Below the pieces are notes generated by a model. It did no database searches, had not been told where the DNA came from, and saw nothing but the letters and a program-made list of their open reading frames with translations. A stretch of 64,000 nt of DNA, taken from GCA-016699445 sp964555055 (GTDB lineage: Bacteria; UBA10199; JACPAL01; GCA-016699445). This document shows positions 37,030 to 45,830 of the stretch, one piece after another (position 1 is the first letter of the stretch; each line of letters opens with the position of its first letter). Position numbers and translations under genes: made by a program. The stretch spans positions 124,001-188,000 of the forward strand of contig CAZKQW010000002.1 of assembly GCA_964555055.1 (NCBI GenBank), given 5' to 3'.

Positions 37030-38347
37030 GTCGGTTTCTTGCGCGCCCTTCTGGCGTCTCGTTATCCGACACCGGCTTGGATTCCCCGAAAGATTGGATT
37101 TCGAGGCGCTTTTCGTCAATGCCATGAGAGACCAAGTACGTCTTCACTGATTTGGCGCGGCGATCACCCAACTTCATATTGTAAGGATCCGTACCCTTAC
37201 CATCCGTATGACCGTCGATACGCACTTTTGTCACGTCTGGGTTATCCTTAAGGACTTCGACAACCGCATCCAAGATTCTAAAGGAGACGGGCCGGATGAC
37301 GGACTTATCGAACTCAAAGTGCACCTTACGCGTAATGGCGATCTTCTCCTTTTCGATCTTCGCTGGAGGCGGCGGTGGTGGTGGTGGTGGTGGTGGCGGC
37401 GGTAAATTAACACGTTTTGGATTAGGATAACTGACACCCACGATACCTCGAATATCTGGAGCACCGTAACCAAAGTTTAAACCAGCGCCTCCTCCAACCG
37501 TAATCGCCAACCCTTCAGGTTTTGACGGAAAAAACCTCAAACCACCATCGGCTTCAACAGGAGATTCAGCCGTACGCTTAAAAAGATTCCCCGTATTTGT
37601 ATTACCATAAATTTCAGCTATTACATGCATCCAATCTAACGCTCGAATATTAGCCCCTAACCCATAAAGAAGAGCATCGTCACGATCCGTACCCACGATC
37701 GTTGCCTTCTTTTTCATTTGATAACCTAAGTTCAAGGCGACAGAAGCCCGGTCCGCGATATCCACATCCATGACTAGCTGAGCCCCCCCCGAAAAGCGAT
37801 TATTTCCTGTGAAGTAATTACCGGATCCTGTAGGGGCATAAATAAAGGGCAAAACGGCGATTCCAAAGTTATGTCGATCGATATCCAATAAACGTATCTT
37901 ACTTTCCAATCGGATATCGCCCATCTTTAAGACCTTTTGATTCGTCCCCTGAGCTACCCCACCTCCCGGTATCGCGGTCGTAGGAGCGAAATAGTTCTCA
38001 TAGAAAGCCACAGGAACATTTAAACTAACATGCATCCAATCGGTAAGGCCTAAAGTGCCGAAGAAATTCCCATAAAAAATATCTTGAATGACTTTTTGCC
38101 TAGCGGAACCGGCGACTCCGATTTGCAGAGGATTTCGAGCATAATCTAAATATAATCCCGTGTGATAGCGCCAAGGTTGAATGGTCTGGGAACCATAAAT
38201 CGACAGATAGGAACTCGCATCCGTCGCTGGATTAAAAATGTTAGCGGTTCCACTGGGGTTTCTGGCTTCCGCCACCGATAAAGTTCCTACAAGACCCAAA
38301 GCTACTAAGGAAGTCCAAGTTCCAACTCGTTTTACCGTTTTTTTCAT
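36989..38347 (-). CDS. Outer-membrane protein with OmpA-like C-terminal domain and polyproline linker
   Basis: About 452 residues from ATG 38347, which follows GAGGGAG; the ATG at 38362 is less likely. Signal peptide ends near SVAEA. A beta-barrel-like N-terminal domain (about residues 25-310) is joined by a 13-proline run to an OmpA-like peptidoglycan-binding domain (FEFDKSVIRPVSFRILDAV, VRIDGHTDGKG, LGDRRAKSVKTYL, NRRVEF). The NGL-type residues for diaminopimelate binding (Asp, Arg) are present. A strong promoter is directly upstream at 38381-38409. It probably tethers the outer membrane to peptidoglycan. Confidence 0.9.
   Translation of the reverse strand: MKKTVKRVGTWTSLVALGLVGTLSVAEARNPSGTANIFNPATDASSYLSIYGSQTIQPWRYHTGLYLDYARNPLQIGVAGSARQKVIQDIFYGNFFGTLGLTDWMHVSLNVPVAFYENYFAPTTAIPGGGVAQGTNQKVLKMGDIRLESKIRLLDIDRHNFGIAVLPFIYAPTGSGNYFTGNNRFSGGAQLVMDVDIADRASVALNLGYQMKKKATIVGTDRDDALLYGLGANIRALDWMHVIAEIYGNTNTGNLFKRTAESPVEADGGLRFFPSKPEGLAITVGGGAGLNFGYGAPDIRGIVGVSYPNPKRVNLPPPPPPPPPPPPPAKIEKEKIAITRKVHFEFDKSVIRPVSFRILDAVVEVLKDNPDVTKVRIDGHTDGKGTDPYNMKLGDRRAKSVKTYLVSHGIDEKRLEIQSFGESKPVSDNETPEGRARNRRVEFTILEQQGTD
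37365..37403. repeat. Thirteen-codon proline repeat
   Basis: A run of GGT/GGC/GGA triplets on the plus strand encodes 13 prolines in the OmpA-domain gene. The six or more consecutive identical GGT triplets (CCA... on the coding strand reads as ACC/CCA shifts) make the tract a candidate for replication slippage in three-base steps, which would change linker length without a frameshift. Such a run also stalls ribosomes without EF-P. Confidence 0.9.
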
Positions 38348-38380
38348 GTGAATCTCCCTCAAAATGAAAATGATTCGATA

Positions 38381-38409
38381 AATTTACGTTTCAGGGCAGA
38401 TAGTGTCAA
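38381..38409 (-). promoter_or_regulatory. Strong sigma70-like promoter for the OmpA-domain gene
   Basis: On the minus strand a perfect TTGACA (38404-38409) is followed after 17 bases by TAAATT (38381-38386, four of six). The start codon at 38347 has a GAGGGAG site. The promoter lies between the end of the gene at 38427 and this gene, so the two are separate units. Confidence 0.6.
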
Positions 38410-38426
38410 TGAAAATTCCGGCTCAC

Positions 38427-39221
38427 TCAAGGTGAAACCATAGTATTTACAAGTATTTTTGCCGCTTCATGCCAGCGGGGCTTGCCAACAAACTCAATTT
38501 GCCTTTCACGAATCCTACTTTTCTCACCTTCCGAAACCACGAAAATTCTCAACTTTTGATTCCAGCCCACTGGCTCTAAAAATATTATCAAAAGCTTATG
38601 AACTTCTAACCGGGCCATTACCGCCTGGAATCGCCTTCTCCAAGCCTTCTCCGATTTTACATCTAAATTCCCAAGTAAAGGGCTTTGAGCATTCCCTTTT
38701 TCAGTGATTAAGATTTTTTTTTGAAAGTTTTGGCGAACACCTTCGAAAAACTTCAAAAAATGGGGTGGAAATTCTCTTGAGGAGAGCGATAAAAAAGGAC
38801 TTACCCGTACCAAGGACAAAATATCTCTCTGAGCTTCCTCAACCTGCCGATTAGAAAAAAATATTAGGGCTCTAAGAAGGATCGCGGGAATATCCGTACG
38901 TCCCTCTAAAGCCTGAATGGAGTCTGATATTTTCAGGGAGAAATAAGCATCCTGAGCATATGCCATCTCTCTTTCCAACTCCTCTTCCATGGCTTTAAGA
39001 AAGAGGGTTTCAACTGTGGTGGAGCTCAATATGACAAAATTAGGCGGAGCTTCACGGGATACTTCTTTTAATAAAGCGGGATAGTGAAGATTGCGAATGT
39101 CACCTTTCGACGATAAAACGGGGGATAAAAATAATAGTTTATTTTTCTGGGTCTCTCCAAAGACAGGCAAGGCGCTACAGAACAAAAGGATATAATAAAA
39201 CGCTAAAAGAAAAAGCTTCAA
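38427..39221 (-). CDS. Exported protein of unknown function, PEGA-operon member
   Basis: A 264-residue protein starting with TTG at 39221, just after the OmpA-lipoprotein stop (39223). Signal peptide MKLFLLAFYYILLF to LPVFG. The body has a helical segment (YFSLKISDSIQALE) followed by a probable TPR-like stretch and a C-terminal alpha/beta segment. Its layout (exported, ILL/EEL helical middle with SREFPPHFLKFFE) parallels ESRYFPPKVIKLYE in the PEGA-protein two genes upstream, which suggests the two are related or share a partner. Function unknown. Confidence 0.7.
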   Translation of the reverse strand: MKLFLLAFYYILLFCSALPVFGETQKNKLLFLSPVLSSKGDIRNLHYPALLKEVSREAPPNFVILSSTTVETLFLKAMEEELEREMAYAQDAYFSLKISDSIQALEGRTDIPAILLRALIFFSNRQVEEAQRDILSLVRVSPFLSLSSREFPPHFLKFFEGVRQNFQKKILITEKGNAQSPLLGNLDVKSEKAWRRRFQAVMARLEVHKLLIIFLEPVGWNQKLRIFVVSEGEKSRIRERQIEFVGKPRWHEAAKILVNTMVSP

Positions 39222-39222
39222 G

Positions 39223-39657
39223 TCACTTCACCCGGAAATCGACCCGTCTTTCCTTTTTCCGTAAAGACTCTTGCAAGGAGGGGTTCTCAATTTGTGCTTC
39301 ACCGACGCTCGTCACGATCAAGTTTCGGGGATCAACACCTTCCAAAGAAAGCCGCCAACGGACGTAACTCGCGCGGCGATCCCCTAATTCGATATTATTC
39401 TCTTCGCTGCCTATGGAATCTGTGTGCCCTTCTAAAATAACGATCTCGTCCGGATGAGCTCTTAAAAGACCCGCCTTTTCGGACAAACGACTTTCTTCTT
39501 CGGGTGAAAGCACCCACTGGCCGAATTCGAAGTAGACCGGCGCTCGCACCCTCTCCTTAAGACTTTCGGAGGCATTTTTTATCTGAAAGCGGTGCTGACA
39601 GGCAGTGAAAGAAAAAATAATAAGGAAAAATAGAGGTAATATTTTTTTCATGGTCAT
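39223..39657 (-). CDS. OmpA/Pal-like lipoprotein
   Basis: About 144 residues from ATG 39657, whose overlap with the preceding stop as ATGA fixes the start; a longer frame to 39762 lies inside the PEGA gene. Lipobox FTAC near residue 20. The OmpA-like domain has VYFEFGQWVLSPEEESRL, VILEGHTDSIGSEENNIELGDRRASYVRWRL and RRVDFRVK, all recognisable. It should be an outer-membrane lipoprotein that binds peptidoglycan. It lies between a PEGA-domain protein and a secreted protein in one operon. Confidence 0.88.
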   Translation of the reverse strand: MTMKKILPLFFLIIFSFTACQHRFQIKNASESLKERVRAPVYFEFGQWVLSPEEESRLSEKAGLLRAHPDEIVILEGHTDSIGSEENNIELGDRRASYVRWRLSLEGVDPRNLIVTSVGEAQIENPSLQESLRKKERRVDFRVK

Positions 39658-40895
39658 TGAAAAGTAATTCCTAAAATCCCCGTGGAAGCCGAGGAGCTTC
39701 CTGCTAAACCAATTCCTAACCCTACACCGAGGCCAGCAGCCCCCACGAGCCCCCAAAACCAAGGGGACTCAAAAAAATACTTTCTTCGGTTTCCAACCAA
39801 AACGATATCCCCATGGAATCTATTTTCCACGTACCGATCGGGATTGGATTTTAAATTAAAAGCTAATTGTTCTTGTAACTGGTCGACGATTCGTCTGGAA
39901 AGATCCGCCGAATCCCTTTCCAAAGTCATCTCTTCAGGAACCACATAACGATGCGTCTTGTGCAAAGTTTTCAACTCAGTATCAATGATACGTGTTTCGA
40001 CGATGAATTGTCCTTGGTCTTTTAACACACTGAAAAGAGCTACTTTCGCCGCACCCACCTTAATTCCTAGGCGAATTATAGTATCAAGGTAGTGGTCGGC
40101 ATCAAGAAAGGTAGAGTCTCCATTTTTTCCAAGCTCCCTAAGCTCGCCTGGACGCACCCAGCTCAATGTTTCTTTCCATGAAATCGTCTCCCCCGCCTTA
40201 AGCGTCACGGCTCTGGAAAGGGTGCGGTAATGATTCGCCTTTAGAACAATCCAGTGCTTACCCGCTGCCACTTCAAATTTTTGAGGGGCTAATCCAATTA
40301 AAACACCATTTAACCACACCTCAGTTCCGATCGGATTAGAATCGATTTTGAGCGAAGCCTTAGGATAAGGCTCATTTTTGATTTGCTCGTAAAGCTTTAT
40401 GACTTTTGGGGGGAAGTAGCGACTCTCCAAGACGCGCCGATCATCCAAGCGGTGAGTTTCTCGAAACGCGGCTTTTGCTTCTTCTATGTGGCCTTCCGCT
40501 GATTCTACGAGTCCCTTCAACAGATAAGCTTCGACGATCGTGGATGCAGAAGGATTCGACAGAAGCGACTCGAGAAAGGCGTGTGATTCGTCTAACTTAA
40601 GGTTAAAGTAAGCTTCTTTCGCTTTCTCCAGCTCATTTAAGCTCTTCTTCTCACCGTTATCCTGTGCATCCATTTGAAAGTAAGACACCAAGAACGAAGA
40701 TTCTGCTTTATTGTAAACAGCCTCTCCGAAACGACGCGACAACTCCTCACGAAGACGGTCCGTCATTTTACCTGTTTCCACTTTTGCGTATTTGAATTGT
40801 CCTTGAGACATCGGGTTATCAGGAAGGGCCAGCAAAGTTGGCCCCGCCCATACCGGAGCCGAAATGAAAAGCATGAAAAGGGAGATAAGTTTCAT
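39654..40895 (-). CDS. PEGA-domain exported protein with TPR-like region
   Basis: About 413 residues from ATG 40895 (signal peptide MKLISLFMLFISAPVWA); an earlier start at 40973 would displace it. Residues of about 80 to 175 are helical and TPR-like. Residues of about 175 to 245 form a PEGA-type beta domain (IDSNPIGTEVWLNGVLIGLAP, KHWIVLKANHY). A later segment resembles a Rossmann or periplasmic-ligand-like domain. The C-terminus has a Gly-rich hydrophobic helix (FWGLVGAAGLGVGLGIGLAG) that could anchor it in a membrane. It begins the three-gene operon with the OmpA lipoprotein and an unknown protein. Envelope assembly is the likely area. Confidence 0.75.
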   Translation of the reverse strand: MKLISLFMLFISAPVWAGPTLLALPDNPMSQGQFKYAKVETGKMTDRLREELSRRFGEAVYNKAESSFLVSYFQMDAQDNGEKKSLNELEKAKEAYFNLKLDESHAFLESLLSNPSASTIVEAYLLKGLVESAEGHIEEAKAAFRETHRLDDRRVLESRYFPPKVIKLYEQIKNEPYPKASLKIDSNPIGTEVWLNGVLIGLAPQKFEVAAGKHWIVLKANHYRTLSRAVTLKAGETISWKETLSWVRPGELRELGKNGDSTFLDADHYLDTIIRLGIKVGAAKVALFSVLKDQGQFIVETRIIDTELKTLHKTHRYVVPEEMTLERDSADLSRRIVDQLQEQLAFNLKSNPDRYVENRFHGDIVLVGNRRKYFFESPWFWGLVGAAGLGVGLGIGLAGSSSASTGILGITFQ

Positions 40896-41164
40896 GCGGG
40901 CTCTAGAAAATAAAAAAATCATTGAAATCTCCCAATACAAAAATGAGGCCAGACCGCGAGCTAGACCGCTCACAGTAAAAGACTCAAGATTTTTCCATGC
41001 TGGCTTAATGAAAGTTCGTTTTTCGAACCTGATGAGTTCGAAAATGAGGCCTAAAAAATCAGTTCGTCTTTTCTAAATCTTGACGCGCATAAATCGACTA
41101 TGCTACCCCGACCAAACTTTTTTGGGCTTTCACAACAACTTTCTAAAACTTTAAAGATAACGAT
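40896..41164. promoter_or_regulatory. 269-base divergent intergenic region (PEGA operon / cox operon)
   Basis: It must hold promoters in both directions. Facing the cox genes, TTGACG occurs near 41087 with a TGCTAC 15 bases on, a weak match. A hairpin GTTCG-TTTTT-CGAAC at 41014-41028 is followed by another TTCGAA, so the element resembles an operator more than a terminator because no T-run follows. No RNA gene was recognised. Confidence 0.35.
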
Positions 41165-41926
41165 ATGGAAAACGTGACATACGGATGGGGACTCCCCCCT
41201 AATGTTTCCACCTACGGTGGATCCATCGACCAACTCATACACACCCTTCACTGGTTTATGTTGGTTTTATTTGTGGGGTGGGGATGCTTCTTCCTTTACT
41301 GTCTTGTAAAATTTCGAGCGAGAGCTGGGCATCAAGCGAGCTATGAATCCTTAAAAACCAAGCTCCCTAAATACCTCGAAGTAGCGGTTGCTCTTTTCGA
41401 AGCAGGTCTCTTGGTAGGCATCTCCTACCCCGTCTGGTCGAAGTTTCGTTACGAACTTCCAGCCGAAAAAGACGCCGTGGTGATCCGGATCGTGGCACAA
41501 CAATTCGTATGGAATATACACTACCCGGGAAGGGACGGGGTTTTTGGACGAACCGATGTGAAAAATGTCTCGGACAGCAACCCTTTAGGTTTAGACATGA
41601 ATGATGATGCGGCTAAAGATGATATTATCACCGTCAATCAGTTGCATTTCCCTGTAAATAAACCGGTTATCGCAAAACTAACCTCCAAAGACGTGATTCA
41701 TAGCTTTTTTATTCCTGTTCTCAGGGTTAAGCATGATGCCATTCCGGGTATGGTCTTTCCCATATGGTGGGAAGCCAAGGAAGCGGGCCAGTTTGAGATC
41801 GCCTGTGCCCAATTATGCGGAAACGGCCACACGACAATGAAAGGTTACGTTAGCATCGATACCCCAGAAGCTTACGAGACCTGGATGAAAGAGCAAGAAG
41901 CGGCTCTACAACCCGCAGTGAATTAA
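41165..41926 (+). CDS. coxB: Cytochrome c oxidase subunit II
   Basis: A 253-residue protein with two N-terminal transmembrane helices (LHWFMLVLFVGWGCFFLYCL and VAVALFEAGLLVGISYPV). A C-terminal cupredoxin domain carries the CuA centre: His179, Cys214, Cys218, His222 and Met225 in the pattern CAQLCGNGHTTM. Glu of the usual CAELC is Gln here, a common variant. No fused cytochrome c domain follows, so the electron donor is a separate c-type cytochrome or cupredoxin. It is the first gene of the coxBACD operon. Confidence 0.93.
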   Translation: MENVTYGWGLPPNVSTYGGSIDQLIHTLHWFMLVLFVGWGCFFLYCLVKFRARAGHQASYESLKTKLPKYLEVAVALFEAGLLVGISYPVWSKFRYELPAEKDAVVIRIVAQQFVWNIHYPGRDGVFGRTDVKNVSDSNPLGLDMNDDAAKDDIITVNQLHFPVNKPVIAKLTSKDVIHSFFIPVLRVKHDAIPGMVFPIWWEAKEAGQFEIACAQLCGNGHTTMKGYVSIDTPEAYETWMKEQEAALQPAVN

Positions 41927-41945
41927 GCAACTACGAGGACTCACT

Positions 41946-43676
41946 ATGACCCATCATGACCACCACGATACGCACCAACTTTCTTGGATACAAAGGTATG
42001 TTTTTTCCGTCGATCATAAGGTGATTGGCATACAATATTCGGTAACAGCTCTTCTTTTCCTTTTTTTCGGCTTTTGCCTCATGATGATTATGAGATGGCA
42101 ACTAGCTTACCCTGGTGAGTCAATCCCATTTATTGGTAATTTGCTCGGCGAAAATTTAGCGCCCGGCGGCGTTTTACTTCCGGACGCCTACAACTCTTTC
42201 GGTGCCATGCATGGAACCATCATGGTTTTCCTGGGAGTCGTTCCTTTGGCGGTGGGAGGATTCGGCAATTACTTAGTACCTCTTCAAGTCGGTGCTGGTG
42301 ATATGGCATTCCCCAAACTTAATGCCGCTAGTTATTGGACGTATTTTGTGGGAGGCGTCGTGATGTTCACGGGATTCTTCGTTCCAGGAGGAGCCGCCAA
42401 CTCGGGATGGACCTCCTATCCTCCTCTTTCGAACTTAGCGACTACGGGCCAAACCGTTTGGCTCTTCGGCATGGTTCTACTTATCACATCGTCTTTACTG
42501 GGTTCCGTGAATACGATCGTCACGATCGTTCAACTGAGAGCCAAAGGCCTCTCTTTTTTTAGAATGCCTTTTCTAGTGTGGGCCCAGCTTGTTACCGCTT
42601 TTCTGTTGCTTTTAGCGTTTCCTCCCTTGGAAGCTGCTGGTGTGCTTCAGTTAATGGATCGCTTGTTTGAAACTAGCTTTTTCATGCCTTCAGGTCTTGT
42701 CGTCAGTGGCTCACCTTTAAATATCGCTGGTAACGGCAACGCCCTTCTTTGGCAGCATTTATTCTGGTTTCTGGCTCACCCGGAAGTTTACGTTTTAATC
42801 CTTCCGGCTTTGGGAATTGTCACTGAAATTGTAGCCACGAATACGCGCAAACCTATTTATGGATACAAAACCCTCATTCATTCGGCTATATTCCTCGGTT
42901 TCATGTCGTTCGTCGTCTGGGCTCATCACATGTTCATGACGGGAATGGGCTCAACAATGTCGAGTTTCTTCCAAACTACCACCATGATCATTTCCATTCC
43001 CTCGGTTATCATCCTAACATGCCTTATCCTTACCCTATGGGGAGGATCGATCCGTTTCACTGTTCCTATGCATTTTGCTTTGGCTTTTCTTCCTATGTTC
43101 GCGATTGGTGGTTTGACGGGTTTGCCCTTAGGCTTAGCGACTTCTGATATCTACTTACACGACACATATTACGTGATTGGCCACTTTCATTATGTCGTTG
43201 CACCAGGAACCCTCTTTGCCCTCTTTGCGGGGATCTATCATTGGTATCCTAAGGCCACAGGCAAAATGATGTCGGAAAAATTGGGTAAACTTCATTTTTG
43301 GCTCTCCTTTTTCAGCATTAACGGGATTTTCATGCCGATGTTCATTCAAGGCATGGCAGGCATGTCCAGACGTCTTCATACGCCTAACTTTTACGCACAT
43401 ACGGAGGCCGTTCAAGTAACAAACGTATTCATGTCCTATTCCGCATGGATTTTGGGTGCCGCTCAATTGCTTTTCATCATCAACTTTTTCATGAGCTTAA
43501 AAACCGGCAAAAAGGCACCGGATAACCCTTGGGGAGCCACTACGTTGGAGTGGGACACACCCACACCCCCACCTCACGGAAACTTTACTAAGGAGATAGT
43601 CGTTTATAGAGGTCCTTACGAATACAGTGTACCAGGCCATAAAGCGGATTTTACACCACAAACTCAGGCCAATTAA
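41946..43676 (+). CDS. coxA: Cytochrome c oxidase subunit I
   Basis: A 576-residue heme-copper oxidase catalytic subunit with about 12 transmembrane helices. It reduces oxygen to water and pumps protons. The HPEVYV motif contains the CuB His cross-linked to Tyr. VWAHHMFMTGM has the two other CuB His. HDTYYVIGHFHYV has the heme a and a3 His. GAMHGTIMVF carries the low-spin heme His. The HPEVYVLILPALGIVTEI K-channel region marks it as an A-type enzyme. It is spaced 19 bases from coxB. Confidence 0.96.
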   Translation: MTHHDHHDTHQLSWIQRYVFSVDHKVIGIQYSVTALLFLFFGFCLMMIMRWQLAYPGESIPFIGNLLGENLAPGGVLLPDAYNSFGAMHGTIMVFLGVVPLAVGGFGNYLVPLQVGAGDMAFPKLNAASYWTYFVGGVVMFTGFFVPGGAANSGWTSYPPLSNLATTGQTVWLFGMVLLITSSLLGSVNTIVTIVQLRAKGLSFFRMPFLVWAQLVTAFLLLLAFPPLEAAGVLQLMDRLFETSFFMPSGLVVSGSPLNIAGNGNALLWQHLFWFLAHPEVYVLILPALGIVTEIVATNTRKPIYGYKTLIHSAIFLGFMSFVVWAHHMFMTGMGSTMSSFFQTTTMIISIPSVIILTCLILTLWGGSIRFTVPMHFALAFLPMFAIGGLTGLPLGLATSDIYLHDTYYVIGHFHYVVAPGTLFALFAGIYHWYPKATGKMMSEKLGKLHFWLSFFSINGIFMPMFIQGMAGMSRRLHTPNFYAHTEAVQVTNVFMSYSAWILGAAQLLFIINFFMSLKTGKKAPDNPWGATTLEWDTPTPPPHGNFTKEIVVYRGPYEYSVPGHKADFTPQTQAN

Positions 43677-43687
43677 GGAGATTTGTT

Positions 43688-44287
43688 ATGTCATCGGAAC
43701 TGATTCCGTATATCGAAGAGCCCCATCCCGTCACCGGGGTAACTAATTCCAAGCTGGCCATCTGGTTATTTCTAGCTTCGGAGATCATGCTTTTCGGAGG
43801 CCTTTTTTCGGCTTATATTATCCTTCGTTCCGGCACCCCAGACTGGCCGCATGGCTCTACACTATTAAACGTGCCATTAGCGACTTTTAATACGGTCATG
43901 CTCATCACTTCCAGTATAACAATGGTCATGGCTTGGGCTTCTTTGGTCATGAATAAATTTGGCAAATACAGGCTTTACATGGCAGCAACGATCCTCCTAG
44001 CCCTTATATTTCTCGTTGTTAAAGGCTTCGAATATAGCCACAAGTTCGAACACCATCATTTTCCGTCGACCAACAATTTTTACGGTCTTTATTTCGCCCT
44101 TACCGGCCTCCATGGACTTCATATTTTGGGCGGCGTCCTAGTTAATTTGTACTTTCTTCTTCCAGGAGCAAAAATGTGGAAGACGAACCCTAAGCAATTC
44201 ACGGGTCGTGTAGAAGCCGCAGGGCTTTATTGGCATTTTGTGGATTTGGTCTGGATTTTTCTGTTTCCTGTCTTATACCTTTTATAA
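43688..44287 (+). CDS. coxC: Cytochrome c oxidase subunit III
   Basis: A 199-residue membrane protein with five helices, the short bacterial form. It stabilises the A-type oxidase and lipids around subunit I. The family residues LWLFLASEIMLFGGLFSAYI and GLHGLHILGGVLVNLYF are present, and a C-terminal VDLVWIFLFPVLYLL is typical. It follows coxA by 11 bases. Confidence 0.94.
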   Translation: MSSELIPYIEEPHPVTGVTNSKLAIWLFLASEIMLFGGLFSAYIILRSGTPDWPHGSTLLNVPLATFNTVMLITSSITMVMAWASLVMNKFGKYRLYMAATILLALIFLVVKGFEYSHKFEHHHFPSTNNFYGLYFALTGLHGLHILGGVLVNLYFLLPGAKMWKTNPKQFTGRVEAAGLYWHFVDLVWIFLFPVLYLL

Positions 44288-44296
44288 GGAGAAAAT

Positions 44297-44602
44297 ATGT
44301 CTCATGACGCTTCAGAAATACAGAAACACATTAAGACTTATATAGCGGTTTTCGTCGCCTTGATGTTCCTTACGGTTGTAACGGTTGGCATTTCTTACCT
44401 ACATCTTTCGACAATCCCAGCAATCACCGTGGCACTGGTTGTCGCTTCCATCAAGGGAACTCTTGTGGCATCTTACTTCATGCATTTAATCAATGAGAAG
44501 AAGGCCATACTCTATACGTTAGCGATTACAGCCTTCTTATTTCTTTTTTTATTGGTTGTACCTTTTGCCACTGATTCAACTGGTTTTAGGACCCATTTTT
44601 AA
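44297..44602 (+). CDS. coxD: Cytochrome c oxidase subunit IV (prokaryotic CoxD family)
   Basis: A 101-residue protein with three predicted helices (about residues 15-35, 40-60 and 72-92). The characteristic ASIKGTLVASYFMHLINEKK segment matches the prokaryotic subunit IV family. It probably completes the four-subunit aa3-type oxidase. It overlaps the next gene by one base (TAATG), indicating coupled translation. Confidence 0.88.
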   Translation: MSHDASEIQKHIKTYIAVFVALMFLTVVTVGISYLHLSTIPAITVALVVASIKGTLVASYFMHLINEKKAILYTLAITAFLFLFLLVVPFATDSTGFRTHF

Positions 44603-44997
44603 TGTCTTTAAAGGCTTTTCATATTGTATTCATAGCAGTCTGTTTCTTATTAGGGGCTTTTTTAATTTATCTTTACCAATCTAATCCGTCCCCCTTTCTT
44701 TTAGTCACAGGGATAGGTCTTCTTATTCTTCTGCTTCCCTATACTTTCTGGTTTCTTAAAAGAATGAAGACGTTATCTACGTTCCTGCTTTTTACTGCTT
44801 ATAGCCTTTACTCGTCGTTCCTAAACGCGTGTCCGGTTTGCTATGCGGAAAAGTCGGCAGACGTCATCTCGCAACAGACAATTAACGCTACGAAGGCAGG
44901 AATTGTTTTTTTGGGTGGAGTCATTCTCTTTGTTTTAACCTTTATTGCTTATACCGGCTTTTCCTGGGCTAAGAAAGCCAAGGAAATAATATCATAA
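44602..44997 (+). CDS. Small membrane protein with CPVCY motif at end of cox operon
   Basis: A 131-residue protein with four hydrophobic helices. A conserved-looking Cys pair, ACPVCY, lies on the segment after the third helix (about residue 75), where it could bind metal or be redox-active. It overlaps coxD by one base and the operon's terminator follows at once. I do not recognise the family; accessory roles in CuA/CuB insertion or oxidase stability are plausible by context only. Confidence 0.7.
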   Translation: MSLKAFHIVFIAVCFLLGAFLIYLYQSNPSPFLLVTGIGLLILLLPYTFWFLKRMKTLSTFLLFTAYSLYSSFLNACPVCYAEKSADVISQQTINATKAGIVFLGGVILFVLTFIAYTGFSWAKKAKEIIS

Positions 44998-45030
44998 GAA
45001 AGCCCCGAACTCTAAGAGTTCGGGGCTTTC
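44998..45030. terminator. Shared bidirectional terminator between cox and bc operons
   Basis: A perfect 15-base stem GAAAGCCCCGAACTC / GAGTTCGGGGCTTTC with a 3-base loop lies between two convergent operons. The T-rich run after it on the plus strand is TTTATAATTT; on the minus strand it ends in the A/T-rich ATTTATG-like region. It follows the last plus gene by one base and precedes the last minus gene end by 27. Confidence 0.85.
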
Positions 45031-45056
45031 TTTATAATTTCTTCTTAAGGAATTAA

Positions 45057-45818
45057 TTACTGCGCGGCAAAGGAAAAATCTGCATTGATGACACCATTAT
45101 TCACGGTCACATCCATCGTTTTCGTGCCGTACTTCTCATGCCACGCTTCCACAGTGTAGGTTCCGTTTGGAACTCCGGAAATCGTACACTCTCCAGAGTC
45201 TCCGGTTACGCAGACATGAGCATTGTCGTTACCAACCAAGTAGCCCGTCATCCAAGGATGGACATCGCATTTGAACTTCGTCACGCCTGAGGCAACTGTT
45301 TGCTCGATATCCTTAGCAGCTTTCATTTGGGCTCGATTAAAGGTCGTTGCGGTACCAGCATAAGCATGGACATTATGCATCAAAGGATCGCTATTCTTGA
45401 TTAAAACCTTTTGGCCGGTCATTCCTGCAAGAACGCGAGGAACATACATGCAATTGTTTTGATCCACGATGACAGGAGCCGTAGGCACAGGAGTAGGAGC
45501 TGCGCCCTTGACGACCCTAATCACAACGTTCTTCAAAGTCCCATTAGCATTCACCACAACCTCTTGATCCGTCATCGGGGTTTTCCCGCAAAATGGGTCC
45601 GCTTCTCTTTTGAGTTTAGGCATCACCGGAGCGGTTCCACTAAAGGCCGCTTTTCCTTTGATACCCGTTCCACCGGCAGAAGGAGCGCTTGCAGCCGGAA
45701 CTGTAGCAGCAGAAGGAGCTTGCGACTGGCACTCTTGGTTAAACAATACGGTAGCGGCGAGCAACCCAACTACCGCAGTCACGGACTTCGCCATAGATTG
45801 GGACTTTCTCTTCTTCAT
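45057..45818 (-). CDS. Exported cupredoxin-like protein with C-terminal carboxypeptidase-regulatory-type domain
   Basis: A 253-residue protein. N-terminal signal or anchor (VGLLAATVLFNQEC; the Cys may be a lipobox but its -1 context is poor). Residues of about 55 to 195 resemble a blue-copper fold with copper ligands HNVHAY and KCDVHPWMTG, matching H...C-x2-H-x2-M. Residues of about 195 to 253 form a small beta-sandwich (GECTISGVPNGTYTVEAWHEKYG). It is a paralogue of the gene at 46269-46964 and closes the bc operon. Likely electron carrier between bc complex and oxidase, or a copper-sensing partner. Confidence 0.75.
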   Translation of the reverse strand: MKKRKSQSMAKSVTAVVGLLAATVLFNQECQSQAPSAATVPAASAPSAGGTGIKGKAAFSGTAPVMPKLKREADPFCGKTPMTDQEVVVNANGTLKNVVIRVVKGAAPTPVPTAPVIVDQNNCMYVPRVLAGMTGQKVLIKNSDPLMHNVHAYAGTATTFNRAQMKAAKDIEQTVASGVTKFKCDVHPWMTGYLVGNDNAHVCVTGDSGECTISGVPNGTYTVEAWHEKYGTKTMDVTVNNGVINADFSFAAQ

Positions 45819-45830
45819 TTGTTTCTCCTT

